DNA from: Clostridia bacterium
GTDB lineage: Bacteria > Bacillota > Clostridia > Christensenellales > Aristaeellaceae
Assembly (NCBI GenBank): GCA_017543905.1
Contig: JAFYFC010000036.1
Coordinates: 1 to 64,000 of the forward strand
Length of the DNA stretch: 64,000 bases
Direction: 5' to 3'
The first letter of the stretch is position 1; each line of letters begins with the position of its first letter. The position numbers were made by a program, and so were the translations under genes. Below are positions 51,859-60,903 of this stretch, one piece after another. Under the pieces are notes generated by a model, which saw only the letters and a list, made by a program, of their open reading frames with translations, had not been told where the DNA came from and did not search any database.

Positions 51859-53670
51859 ATGGAAAGAGTTAAGCAATTTCTTCGTCATAACGCTTGGGTC
51901 GTTGTTTTAGACATTTTGGCTTTCGTGTTTTCTTACTTGCTAGCCATATATATCCGTTTCTATTCAAATGGCCAGATTCGTCTTGGACAACAGTATATAG
52001 ACTATTACTGGACATTTATACCGTTTTGTGCTATTGCTTCGGTCATAGTATTTGCAATCTGCCGTCTGTACGGTGGTATGTGGCAGTATGCTGGCATGCA
52101 CGATCTAAACAGAATAATCGGAGCAAACATTATTACCTCAGTATTGCATGTTGGAATATCTATGCTTGTAATCTCTCTAATTCCAACCTATAGGGATTAT
52201 TCTAACCGCATGCCAGTTTCCTATTATGTCTTAGGGGGTATTATCCAGTTTATAATAACTGCTTCTATTCGTTTTATCAATCGCTTTTTCCAAGAAGAGC
52301 TTCGTCGTCTTACCCGAAAGAGTGCTGTAAACGTTATGCTTGTTGGCACAGGTGAGACAGCGAGAATTGTAAGAAGGCAAATCGAAGATGATCCGAAAAG
52401 CGCGGCACAAATTGTTAGCATTTTTACATATCATGATTCAGAAATCGGAACACTAATAAACGGCATTCCTGTTGTTGGCAATTTGAATCGGATCAAAGAG
52501 CTTATTGCGACGTATAAAATCCAGCGTGTCATTTTGGCAGATTCAATTATGCCTTTCTCTGTTAGAGAAAGCATTAAAGCTACGTGTCAGGAGGCTGGAA
52601 TAGAACTTCAGGATTTTTCTGGATACTTACGCTACGACAATAGTGGGCTACCACTTCAAAAGTTCTTAGAATGCGTTACTGGAAGAGTTGCAATTCTGCA
52701 AGATGGGCAAGTAATTGAATATGATAATGGCGAACAAGCCCTGATGAGAGCAACTGGAAAGTTAGATATTAAAAGCATAAGCATAAAGGATAACACCTTC
52801 TTTATCGAGTTATTCAGTTATAAAGTTAAACCGCTTATTGTTTTTTACATCACAAATAGGCCAGATGTTGCGCTCGTGGCAGAAAAGTACGGTGTAGACA
52901 GGATATGGATAGATCTTGAGACGCGAGGGAAAGAAGAACGGCAGCATAATCTGAACACTGTAAAATCAAAACACAGCATTTCCGATATTGCGCAAATCAA
53001 GCCGCTACTAAATAGGGCGGAGATGATGGTGCGTGTGAATTCATGGTATGAGGGCTCTCAGGCGGAGATAGATGCAGTGATCAAGGCAGGCGCAGACATC
53101 GTCATGCTGCCGTACTGGAAGACTGCTGATGAGGTCAATTCATTTATCAATTCGGTGCACAGGCGCTGTAAAACGTCGCTCCTGCTGGAGACTAAAGAAG
53201 CAGTTGAGTGCATTGACGAAGTGCTTAAACTGGATGGAATTGACGAAATCCACATTGGGCTCAACGACCTGCATCTCTCTTATGGAATGTCCTTTATGTT
53301 TGAACCTTTGGCAAACGGTACTGTTGAAATGCTCTGTAACAAGTTCAAGCAGGCAGGTATACCATACGGTTTCGGTGGTATCGCCCGGCTTGGTGATGGT
53401 GCACTGCCTGCGGAGAAGGTAATCATGGAGCATTACCGTCTTGGCTCAACACGTGCTATTCTGTCCAGATCCTTCTGCGATACTTCAAAAGTCGATAGTA
53501 TCGAAGAGATCGATCGGATATTCCGCGAGAACATGGAAAAACTCAGGGAATATGAGCTATCCATGGCGAGTGTAACACAGGAAGAGTTTGTGCGTAACAA
53601 AGTAGAAGTATCAAAGAAAGTGGACGAGATCGCTGAAAAGATTGCACTGGCGCGCAGTCAGGGTTTGTAA
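51859..53670 (+). CDS. CapD-type membrane/Rossmann domain fused to an HpcH/HpaI-type aldolase
   Basis: This 603-residue protein has four membrane helices (about 13-33, 52-70, 90-110, 118-138) and a CoA_binding_3 Rossmann domain (VNVMLVGTGETARIVRRQ, 157-174). After a linker (about 270-385) comes a TIM-barrel of HpcH/HpaI aldolase/citrate-lyase type (about 386-545). It has MVRVNSWYEGSQAEIDAVIKAGADIVMLPYW (390-420), the metal-binding Glu in LLLETKEAVECIDEVL (E444) and Asp in GIDEIHIGLNDLHLSYG (D470). The usual partner of this N-terminus is a nucleotide-sugar dehydratase or sugar transferase, so an aldolase is unusual. It may make or remove a pyruvate/keto-acid unit of a sugar precursor. It overlaps the next gene by 29 bases. 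Confidence 0.87.
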   Translation: MERVKQFLRHNAWVVVLDILAFVFSYLLAIYIRFYSNGQIRLGQQYIDYYWTFIPFCAIASVIVFAICRLYGGMWQYAGMHDLNRIIGANIITSVLHVGISMLVISLIPTYRDYSNRMPVSYYVLGGIIQFIITASIRFINRFFQEELRRLTRKSAVNVMLVGTGETARIVRRQIEDDPKSAAQIVSIFTYHDSEIGTLINGIPVVGNLNRIKELIATYKIQRVILADSIMPFSVRESIKATCQEAGIELQDFSGYLRYDNSGLPLQKFLECVTGRVAILQDGQVIEYDNGEQALMRATGKLDIKSISIKDNTFFIELFSYKVKPLIVFYITNRPDVALVAEKYGVDRIWIDLETRGKEERQHNLNTVKSKHSISDIAQIKPLLNRAEMMVRVNSWYEGSQAEIDAVIKAGADIVMLPYWKTADEVNSFINSVHRRCKTSLLLETKEAVECIDEVLKLDGIDEIHIGLNDLHLSYGMSFMFEPLANGTVEMLCNKFKQAGIPYGFGGIARLGDGALPAEKVIMEHYRLGSTRAILSRSFCDTSKVDSIEEIDRIFRENMEKLREYELSMASVTQEEFVRNKVEVSKKVDEIAEKIALARSQGL

Positions 53671-54760
53671 GCGATTCCAAAGAGCAAAACGGACGAAAAG
53701 GCGGGGCAACGATATCGGATACATCAAGAATAGCTTGGCAATATCATGGTGGTATTATGCCATAGCCGTAGTGTTGCTGCTACTGTTTGTATGGAGAAAG
53801 AACCCCCGTTTTGGCGCATTATGCGCATGCATTTTTCTTGTGTTGGCATCGACGGTTCTTGGCAGGACACGCTCAAATATGTACAGTTACGGTTTTACGC
53901 CGTTCCGTTTTCTTGGGAGCCGCGATAAATGGTTGCAATTCCTTTCAAATGTAATCATGTTCGTGCCGATCGGGCTTCTCTCTGCTGAACACGGTTGGAA
54001 GGGGACGATTCTGACAGGGGTTGCTTTCTCCATTGGTATTGAGGCGGCACAGTTCCTGCTGAAAAACGGCTTTAGTGAGCTGGATGACGTGATTGCAAAT
54101 ACGGCGGGAACGGCTGTCGGATACTTCACAATAAAGCTTGGAGGCAAATACAGAGTGTATAAACGCTTTTTGAAACGGTTTTTGGATATTTGCATTTCGA
54201 CTGTAGCATTGATCGCATTTTCGCCCCTGATGGCAATTGTTGCCATTGTGATTATGCTCACTTCGCCTGGTCCGACTATTTTCAAACAGATACGCCTTGG
54301 CCGCGGGGGTAAGGAATTCCAAATTCTCAAATTCCGCTCGATGGTTGTCGGTGCTGAACACACGGGCAGCGGCGTCTACAGCGGCACGGGCGATGCGCGC
54401 GTCACAAAGATCGGCAGGATCATCCGTGCGACATCCATCGACGAGCTGCCGCAGCTGATCAACATCCTGAAAGGCGATATGTCTCTGATCGGCCCCAGAC
54501 CTCCGCTGACCTACCACCCCTGGACGATCGATAAATACACGAAGGATCAACTGCGGATGTTCGAAGTCCGCCCCGGCATTACGGGCTGGGCGCAGGTGCA
54601 CGGCCGCAAGGACGTGGAGTGGCACGAGCGCATCCGCCTGAACGTGTGGTATGTGGATCACGTTTCCTTTACGCTGGACGTCAAAATCTTCTTCATGACC
54701 ATCTTTAAGGTGCTCTCCAATGCCGATAATGAGAATAAAGGCGAGACGGTGAAGAAATGA
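53642..54760 (+). CDS. VanZ-like domain fused to an initiating sugar transferase
   Basis: This protein of up to 372 residues has two modules. The N-terminal module (about 30-165) is VanZ-like: WYYAIAVVLLLLFVW, FTPFRF, FLSNVIMFVPIGLL and ELDDVIANTAGTAVGY. The C-terminal module (about 170-365) is a WcaJ/WbaP-type polyprenyl-phosphate glycosylphosphotransferase (KRFLDICISTVALI; KFRSMVVGAEHTGSG; SIDELPQLINILKGDMSLIGPRP; RPGITGWAQVHGRKDVEW). It loads the first sugar phosphate on undecaprenyl phosphate. Starts are uncertain: the TTG at 53642 overlaps the upstream gene, and TTG 53735 also fits. Base composition changes abruptly near 54.34 kb, inside the transferase. Confidence 0.85.
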   Translation: MHWRAVRVCKRFQRAKRTKRRGNDIGYIKNSLAISWWYYAIAVVLLLLFVWRKNPRFGALCACIFLVLASTVLGRTRSNMYSYGFTPFRFLGSRDKWLQFLSNVIMFVPIGLLSAEHGWKGTILTGVAFSIGIEAAQFLLKNGFSELDDVIANTAGTAVGYFTIKLGGKYRVYKRFLKRFLDICISTVALIAFSPLMAIVAIVIMLTSPGPTIFKQIRLGRGGKEFQILKFRSMVVGAEHTGSGVYSGTGDARVTKIGRIIRATSIDELPQLINILKGDMSLIGPRPPLTYHPWTIDKYTKDQLRMFEVRPGITGWAQVHGRKDVEWHERIRLNVWYVDHVSFTLDVKIFFMTIFKVLSNADNENKGETVKK

Positions 54761-54838
54761 ATATGTAAATAACTGAGCTATGGTGCAAAGTCGGAAGTAG
54801 TATTCTCTTATAATTCAAAACATTGAAAGGGTGATCAC

Positions 54839-56410
54839 ATGACAGACTTTAAAACAATGATAGCGAATCGTCCGGATCTACAATCGTATGCGTTCAGACG
54901 TGGTTTCCTTTTGACAGATGCTTTAATAAATACGGATGCATTCCCATTCTATGGACACTGGAACGCGGTAAAGGCAGGGAAATATACTGCATATACACAC
55001 GAGCTCCAAAAAGCAACAGTTTATGAAACTAACGGAAAACAGTTTCTTTTGCTGGGGCATGCTTTTAATCCGTTTACTATGACAGTCATGGAAACGGAGG
55101 TTCTTGCCAGAATTGCGGAGTCTTACGGAACAGGTGAATATTGGTCTCGTCTCAGCGAGATTACCGGTGTATATGTATATTGTGTCATAGATGGTGACAA
55201 GGTTGAATTCATTGTTGACCCATCTGGTATGCAGTCGGCGTATTATGGAGTAATCAATGGGAAATTCTATATCACGTCTCATAGCCAGATCATTGGTGAT
55301 CTTTGCGGTCTTGAGATGAACGAACTAACTAAAGAGCTAATCAATTATAAGTGGTACCACCGCGTTATGGGCGACTATCTGCCTGCAGATATGACTCAAT
55401 TTGATTCGGTAAAGCGAATCGTTCCGAGCATTGCTTTTTCTTTCGATGGGCATAATGTGACACATAAACGTTTCTGGCCGACAAAAGAGATTACTGTTGC
55501 GGATACTGATGCAGAGTATCAGAAAGTCATAAATGATGCTGCTGAAATCCTTAAGAACAATATGCAGCTGATTGCCCGGAAGTGGCAACATCCCGCTATT
55601 TCATTGACAGGTGGAATTGACAGCAATACGACATTTGCTTCGGCAAATGGTATCTATGACAAGTTTACAGCATTCAGTTATGTTTCTGCAGAGAAGGAGA
55701 TTATCGATGCTGAAGCAGCACAAAAGATAGCAGGGCATTTCGGCGTTAAATGGCAAAAGTTCGATATACCTGCAACGTCAGAAGCATTGCGGGATTTCAA
55801 AGAAATCGTGCAGATTATTGAGCACAACAACGGGTACATAATCAGGAGAAATGACAACGAGTACCGCAAACGTGTTTATCTTATGCAGAACCTTGACTGT
55901 GATGTGGAAGTCAAGTCATGGGTTTCAGAGACAATACGGGCATATTGGTATAAACACTATGGAAGAAAGGCGTTTCCCAAATTAAGTCCTAAACTCTTCA
56001 GAAATTTCTATAAGATATTCATTTTAAACCGCAGGCTTGCGCATAAGGTAGATAAGGTATTTGAACAATATATAAAAGACTTCGAATATGAATCCATTCC
56101 ATCGTCATACCCGATTGCAGATATGAACTATAACGAAGTAACATGGGGAAGCTGGGGCGGCCCCAATATTTCGGAAATGAAGATGTATGCAGATATAACA
56201 TTTGTTTACAATAATCGCAGGTTCTTTGACTTGATGTTCAGAGTACCGCTGGAAAAGAGGATCAGCGATCAGCACCATTTGGATTTAAAGAAGGTGCTTA
56301 ACAAGGAACTCTATGATATGAACATCCGTGTTGTGAATCTGAAAGAGACGGACATGCGAGCAAGATTGCTCAATGTCATTTTCGCAATCAATTCTTGGCT
56401 TCCGTTTTGA
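54839..56410 (+). CDS. Asparagine-synthetase-like (AsnB/PP-loop) protein of the polysaccharide locus
   Basis: This 523-residue protein has an N-terminal Ntn-like region (about 1-190, including FIVDPSGMQSAYYGV) and a C-terminal ATP-pyrophosphatase domain with the PP-loop ISLTGGIDSNTTFA near 254. Residue 2 is Thr, not the Cys needed by glutamine amidotransferases, so it cannot use glutamine in the usual way. Such proteins in capsule clusters may amidate uronic acids or couple amino groups. AAGGGTG precedes the ATG. It is about 78 bases after the sugar transferase. Confidence 0.78.
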   Translation: MTDFKTMIANRPDLQSYAFRRGFLLTDALINTDAFPFYGHWNAVKAGKYTAYTHELQKATVYETNGKQFLLLGHAFNPFTMTVMETEVLARIAESYGTGEYWSRLSEITGVYVYCVIDGDKVEFIVDPSGMQSAYYGVINGKFYITSHSQIIGDLCGLEMNELTKELINYKWYHRVMGDYLPADMTQFDSVKRIVPSIAFSFDGHNVTHKRFWPTKEITVADTDAEYQKVINDAAEILKNNMQLIARKWQHPAISLTGGIDSNTTFASANGIYDKFTAFSYVSAEKEIIDAEAAQKIAGHFGVKWQKFDIPATSEALRDFKEIVQIIEHNNGYIIRRNDNEYRKRVYLMQNLDCDVEVKSWVSETIRAYWYKHYGRKAFPKLSPKLFRNFYKIFILNRRLAHKVDKVFEQYIKDFEYESIPSSYPIADMNYNEVTWGSWGGPNISEMKMYADITFVYNNRRFFDLMFRVPLEKRISDQHHLDLKKVLNKELYDMNIRVVNLKETDMRARLLNVIFAINSWLPF

Positions 56411-56422
56411 TAGGCACTAGAT

Positions 56423-57535
56423 ATGAGTGAAAGAAAATTCATCCTGATTTCTCCCAAAAACCGCACAGTATACAACTTCCGCGGCGATCTGATCAAAGAG
56501 ATCATTGCCAAAGGCTACGAAGTTGTCGTTACCGGGCCGGACAAGACGGACGTTGACAAAATCGAAGCGCTTGGCGCGCGCTTTGTCGAGATTCCCATGA
56601 ACAAAACAGGCACAAGCGTGGTTGGCGATCTCAAATACTGCCATGCGCTGACGAAACTGCTTAAAACTGAAAAGCCTGACGCAACGCTGGGATACACGGT
56701 CAAGCCTTGTGTCTACGGCGCGATAGCGGCAAAAAGAGCGAAGGTCAAAAGCATAAATAGCCTTGTAACCGGTGGCGGTTATACATTTACCGCGACTTCC
56801 TTCAAAGCGCGCGTGCTTGGTTTGATCGTACGAACATTGTATCGCTATGGCTTCAGCAAGGCCGACCATGTGATATTTCAAAACAGCGACGATTTGAACG
56901 AGTTCACCGAGAAAGGTCTCGTCAACAGAGAGAAATGCTCCTTTGTCAATGGTTCGGGCGTTAATATGAATCAATTTGAGCTAGCTCCGCTTCCTGAGAC
57001 GATAACCTTCTTTATGCTGTCGCGCCTTCTGAAAAGCAAAGGCGTACAGGAGTATCTGGAAGCGGCAAAGCAAGTCAAACAGCAGCATCCCAAAGTGCGC
57101 TTTTGCCTGCTCGGTAAATACGAGATGGCCATGCAGGATGCACTAGATAAGGAGTACGTTGAAAGCTTCATTCGCGACGGCGTCATAGAGCGCTTTGAAG
57201 AGACAAGCGACGTGCGACCCTACTACGCCATGTGCAGCGTGTATGTGCTCCCGTCTTATCGTGAAGGCACACCGCGTACAGTGCTGGAGGCGATGGCGAT
57301 GGGGCGTCCGATCATTACCACGGACACACAAGGTTGCCGCGAGACAGTAAAAGACGGTATAAATGGTTTCCTTGTACCAATAAAGGACAGCGAGTCGGTT
57401 GCGGACAAGATGGACTGGTTCATTGAAAATCCTGAAAGAATTACACAAATGGGTTCTGCAAGCCGCGATTATTGCGCTGAAAAGTTCGATGTTAATAAAG
57501 TCGACGCGGATATGATCCGCATCATGAAACTATAG
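56423..57535 (+). CDS. Glycosyltransferase family 4
   Basis: This 370-residue GT-B enzyme shows [19 protein letters not shown] at the start, [11 protein letters not shown] near 112, [21 protein letters not shown] near 194 and the donor-binding [31 protein letters not shown] near 277. It resembles GT4 enzymes that add N-acetylhexosamine to undecaprenyl-linked sugars (PglA-like). It acts in the cytoplasm after the VanZ-sugar transferase. It starts 12 bases after the AsnB-like gene, with the nucleotide-sugar dehydrogenase 14 bases behind. Confidence 0.92.
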   Translation: MSERKFILISPKNRTVYNFRGDLIKEIIAKGYEVVVTGPDKTDVDKIEALGARFVEIPMNKTGTSVVGDLKYCHALTKLLKTEKPDATLGYTVKPCVYGAIAAKRAKVKSINSLVTGGGYTFTATSFKARVLGLIVRTLYRYGFSKADHVIFQNSDDLNEFTEKGLVNREKCSFVNGSGVNMNQFELAPLPETITFFMLSRLLKSKGVQEYLEAAKQVKQQHPKVRFCLLGKYEMAMQDALDKEYVESFIRDGVIERFEETSDVRPYYAMCSVYVLPSYREGTPRTVLEAMAMGRPIITTDTQGCRETVKDGINGFLVPIKDSESVADKMDWFIENPERITQMGSASRDYCAEKFDVNKVDADMIRIMKL

Positions 57536-57549
57536 TAAGGAGCAAATTG

Positions 57550-58860
57550 ATGGAACTTTACAATAAGCTTGTTGCAAAAGAAGAGAAACTCTCCCTAGTC
57601 GGTCTCGGTTATGTGGGCATGCCGATCGCTGTTGCTTTCGCACGGAAAATCAACGTCATCGGTTTCGATATAAACAGCAGTAAGATAGAATTATATAAAA
57701 ACGGTATCGATCCCACACATGAGGTGGGAGACGAGGCAATCAGCAAAACGACAGTTGATTTTACATCGGATGAGAGCCGCTTGCGCGAGGCGAAATTCCA
57801 CATTGTCGCTGTGCCCACGCCGGTAAACGATGACCATACGCCTGACCTGAGACCGGTTGAAGGCGCAAGCCATGTGCTGGGCAGGAACCTGACGAAAGGT
57901 TCCGTGGTCGTATTCGAGTCCACCGTTTATCCGGGCGTGACCGAGGAAGTATGTGTTCCGATCCTAGAAAAGGAAAGCGGCTTAAAGTGCGGAGAGGATT
58001 TCAAAATCGGTTACAGCCCGGAGCGTATCAACCCCGGCGACAAGGTGCACAGGCTCGAAACCATTACCAAGATCGTCTCCGGCATGGACGAAGAGACGCT
58101 GGACTGCGTGGCGAAGGTCTATGAGCTGGTCGTTGAGGCGGGCGTACACCGCGCCGAAAGCATCAAGGTTGCCGAGGCCGCCAAGGTCATCGAAAACAGC
58201 CAGCGCGACATAAACATAGCCTTTATGAACGAGCTAAGCATCATCTTCAATAAAATGGGCATCGATACCTGCGCGGTGCTGGAGGCGGCGGGTACCAAAT
58301 GGAACTTCCTCAAGTTCACACCCGGTTTGGTGGGTGGTCATTGTATTGGCGTAGATCCATATTATTTGACCTACAAGGCCGAGATGTTGGGCTACCATAG
58401 TCAGGTTATCCTCGCTGGACGTCGCATCAATGACGATATGGGCAAATACGTTGCTGAAAACTGCGTCAAGAAGTTAATTGCAGCGGATAAGGCAGTCAAA
58501 GGCGCAAAAGTCGCCATCCTTGGCTTCACCTTCAAGGAGAATTGCCCTGACACCCGCAACACCAAGGTTATCGATATCGTCCACGAGCTTAAAGAGTATG
58601 GCATCACACCAATCATCGCCGATCCACAGGCCGATGCAGAAGAGGCAAAGAGGCTGTACGGTATAGATTTCGTGGATATGGGACAGATCAAAAGCGTGGA
58701 TGCGTTGATCCTCGCGGTAGCACATAAGGAGTTCAGCGCGTTCACCATGGAAAAGATCGACGCCATGTTCGGGGAGGGCAAAAAAGTGCTGCTAGATGTC
58801 AAGGGACTCCTGAACCGGAAAGAGTATGAGAAGGCCCGGTTTGAGTATTGGAGACTGTAA
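57550..58860 (+). CDS. UDP-N-acetylhexosamine 6-dehydrogenase (TviB/WbpO-like)
   Basis: This 436-residue nucleotide-sugar dehydrogenase has the NAD motif [16 protein letters not shown] near 17 and [15 protein letters not shown] near 88. The Lys region lies near 210 ([22 protein letters not shown]), the catalytic Cys in [20 protein letters not shown] near 258, and a C-terminal domain with [13 protein letters not shown] near 325. It oxidises UDP-GlcNAc or UDP-GalNAc to the uronic acid, implying an acidic polysaccharide. The ATG at 57550 follows AAGGAG; a TTG one codon earlier is less likely. The middle (about 57.8-58.3 kb) is more GC-rich than its flanks. Confidence 0.94.
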   Translation: MELYNKLVAKEEKLSLVGLGYVGMPIAVAFARKINVIGFDINSSKIELYKNGIDPTHEVGDEAISKTTVDFTSDESRLREAKFHIVAVPTPVNDDHTPDLRPVEGASHVLGRNLTKGSVVVFESTVYPGVTEEVCVPILEKESGLKCGEDFKIGYSPERINPGDKVHRLETITKIVSGMDEETLDCVAKVYELVVEAGVHRAESIKVAEAAKVIENSQRDINIAFMNELSIIFNKMGIDTCAVLEAAGTKWNFLKFTPGLVGGHCIGVDPYYLTYKAEMLGYHSQVILAGRRINDDMGKYVAENCVKKLIAADKAVKGAKVAILGFTFKENCPDTRNTKVIDIVHELKEYGITPIIADPQADAEEAKRLYGIDFVDMGQIKSVDALILAVAHKEFSAFTMEKIDAMFGEGKKVLLDVKGLLNRKEYEKARFEYWRL

Positions 58861-58881
58861 ACTGAATAAAGGTATGCTTAT

Positions 58882-59775
58882 ATGATAAACTTGAAAAAGC
58901 TATTGTCGCGTAATACACGCGGAAGACTCATGTATGCGCTTAAATTCTTGCCGGATGAACTGTATATCAAACTGTTTTATTTCAGCATAAGCGGGAAGTG
59001 GTTAAACCTAAAGAATCCCAAAGGCTTCAACGAGAAGCAAAATTGGCTTAAACTGCATGACAGGCACGATGAATACAGCGAGCTTGTCGATAAGTACACT
59101 GTCCGGAGGCATATTGATGAAGCGCTTGGCGAAGGACATATATTTACGCTGTTAGCGAAATGGGAATCGGCGCAGGATATCGATATATCGGGACTGCCGA
59201 ACGCGTTTGTCCTGAAATGCAACCACGATTCTGGCAGTACAAGAATAATACGAGATAAGACAAAGCTTACAGAAAAAGATATAACGGAGCTAAAAAAGTA
59301 TTATAGACGCCGGTTGAAAGAAGACTCTTTCTATGCTGGTCGTGAGTATCCCTATAAAGGCATCAAAAAGCGATATGTTCTTGCTGAAGCATTGATGGTT
59401 GATGATTCACATCCTGATAAGAGCGTGGAGGACTACAAATTCTTTTGCTTTGATGGTATTCCTAAATTGATGTTTATCGCCACTGATAGAAGCTCAGATT
59501 GTCGCTTTGATTTCTTTGATATGGATTTCAATCATTTAGACATAGAAAACTTACATCCACATGCCGACATGCCATTAGTCAAACCAGAAATGTTTGATGA
59601 AATGAAAGCGATTGCTGCGAAGCTTTCAAAAGGAATAAAGTTTGTAAGAATTGATCTCTATCAGATTAACGGCACTATCTATTTTGGCGAGTATACTTTC
59701 TATCATGGCGGAGCATTTGCACCGTTTAAACCAGATGAGTGGGAGAATAAGCTCGGAGATTGGATTTCTTTGTGA
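58882..59775 (+). CDS. TupA-like ATP-grasp protein
   Basis: This 297-residue protein matches the TupA-like ATP-grasp family: FYFSISGKWLNLKNPKGFNEKQNWLKLHDR near 33, DKYTVRRHIDEALG near 71, LPNAFVLKCNHDSGST near 112, EDYKFFCFDGIPKLMF near 187 and VRIDLYQINGTIYFGEYTFYHGGAF near 255. Related proteins are found in teichuronopeptide and capsule clusters and probably ligate an amino acid or similar group to uronic acids. That fits with the uronate-forming dehydrogenase just upstream. Confidence 0.9.
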   Translation: MINLKKLLSRNTRGRLMYALKFLPDELYIKLFYFSISGKWLNLKNPKGFNEKQNWLKLHDRHDEYSELVDKYTVRRHIDEALGEGHIFTLLAKWESAQDIDISGLPNAFVLKCNHDSGSTRIIRDKTKLTEKDITELKKYYRRRLKEDSFYAGREYPYKGIKKRYVLAEALMVDDSHPDKSVEDYKFFCFDGIPKLMFIATDRSSDCRFDFFDMDFNHLDIENLHPHADMPLVKPEMFDEMKAIAAKLSKGIKFVRIDLYQINGTIYFGEYTFYHGGAFAPFKPDEWENKLGDWISL

Positions 59776-59785
59776 GGTAATCGAT

Positions 59786-60889
59786 TTGAGTATAGTTGAA
59801 CCTATTCACGTATTGTGCGTTTTTTCTACACTTGACCGTGGTGGAGCTGAATCGATGTGTATGAACCTTTACCGTCATATTGACCGGAAAAAGGTTCAAT
59901 TTGACTTTGTTAAGCATACCGAAAAGAAAGGAGAATTTGAAGATGAAATAGCTTCGTTGGGTGGGCAAGTCTTCGTAGCTCCGCATTACAAATTGTATAA
60001 TATAATTAGTTATCGTGCATGGTGGAGAGCTTTCTTAAAAAAACATCCAGAACACAGAATCATTCATGGTCACTTTTTTACGATATCGGCTGTGTATTTT
60101 GCAATCGCAAAAAAAGAGCAACGTATCACTGTTGGTCATATTCATGCGTCGGGCACGAAAAATCGTATCAAACGATTCTTTGTAAAACAGATAAGAAAGT
60201 ATACTGATTATCCACTAGCTTGTTCAAAACAAGCTGGTGAATGGGCTTATAGAGATCACCATTTCACAGTAATTAAAAATGCATTAGATGCTGAGTTGTT
60301 TCGCTACTCACCCGAGATTCGAATGGAAATGAGGCGGACGCTTGGATTAGATAATGAACTTACACTAGGAACAGTGGCTAATTTCTCGCCACTAAAGAAT
60401 CCCATGGGATTAATCGACATCTTTCTATCAGTTAAACAACAATGCCAAAATGCAAAGCTATTATGGATTGGAGATGGAGGGGAAAGAGAAAGAATTGAAA
60501 CGCGTATACGGCAAGATGAAAATCTCAGAGACAGTGTGATGCTGCTAGGTACACGTAATGATGTGTCACAACTTCTACAAGCTATGGATGTTTTTTTGCT
60601 GCCATCCCTTAGTGAAGGTTTACCTGTATCTGTGATTGAAGCTCAAGCGTCCGGATTAAAGTGTTATATCAGTGACCGGGTTACAAATGAAGTAGATATT
60701 ACTGGAAGATGTCGATTCTTACCAATTGCCAATCATAAACTATGGGCAAATACTATTCTTGCAGACAATATATCGCATGTGGATACTTATCAATTGGTTG
60801 TCGATTCCGGATATGATATCCATACAACTGCTAAATGGTTGGAGAGGTTTTATATGCAGATTATCTCAAAAGGCGGAGTGAGATTCTAA
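59786..60889 (+). CDS. Glycosyltransferase family 4 (EpsF-like)
   Basis: This 367-residue GT4 enzyme shows VLCVFSTLDRGGAESMCMNLYRHID near 8, VGHIHASGTKNRIKRF near 107, VIKNALDAELF near 150, VANFSPLKNPMGLIDIF near 185 and LPSLSEGLPVSVIEAQASGL near 270. The start is a TTG at 59786, seven bases after GAGGT; no ATG is usable at the N-terminus. It begins 10 bases after the TupA-like gene and adds a further sugar to the repeat unit. Confidence 0.9.
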   Translation: MSIVEPIHVLCVFSTLDRGGAESMCMNLYRHIDRKKVQFDFVKHTEKKGEFEDEIASLGGQVFVAPHYKLYNIISYRAWWRAFLKKHPEHRIIHGHFFTISAVYFAIAKKEQRITVGHIHASGTKNRIKRFFVKQIRKYTDYPLACSKQAGEWAYRDHHFTVIKNALDAELFRYSPEIRMEMRRTLGLDNELTLGTVANFSPLKNPMGLIDIFLSVKQQCQNAKLLWIGDGGERERIETRIRQDENLRDSVMLLGTRNDVSQLLQAMDVFLLPSLSEGLPVSVIEAQASGLKCYISDRVTNEVDITGRCRFLPIANHKLWANTILADNISHVDTYQLVVDSGYDIHTTAKWLERFYMQIISKGGVRF

Positions 60890-60903
60890 GATAGGGGAAT
60901 GAG

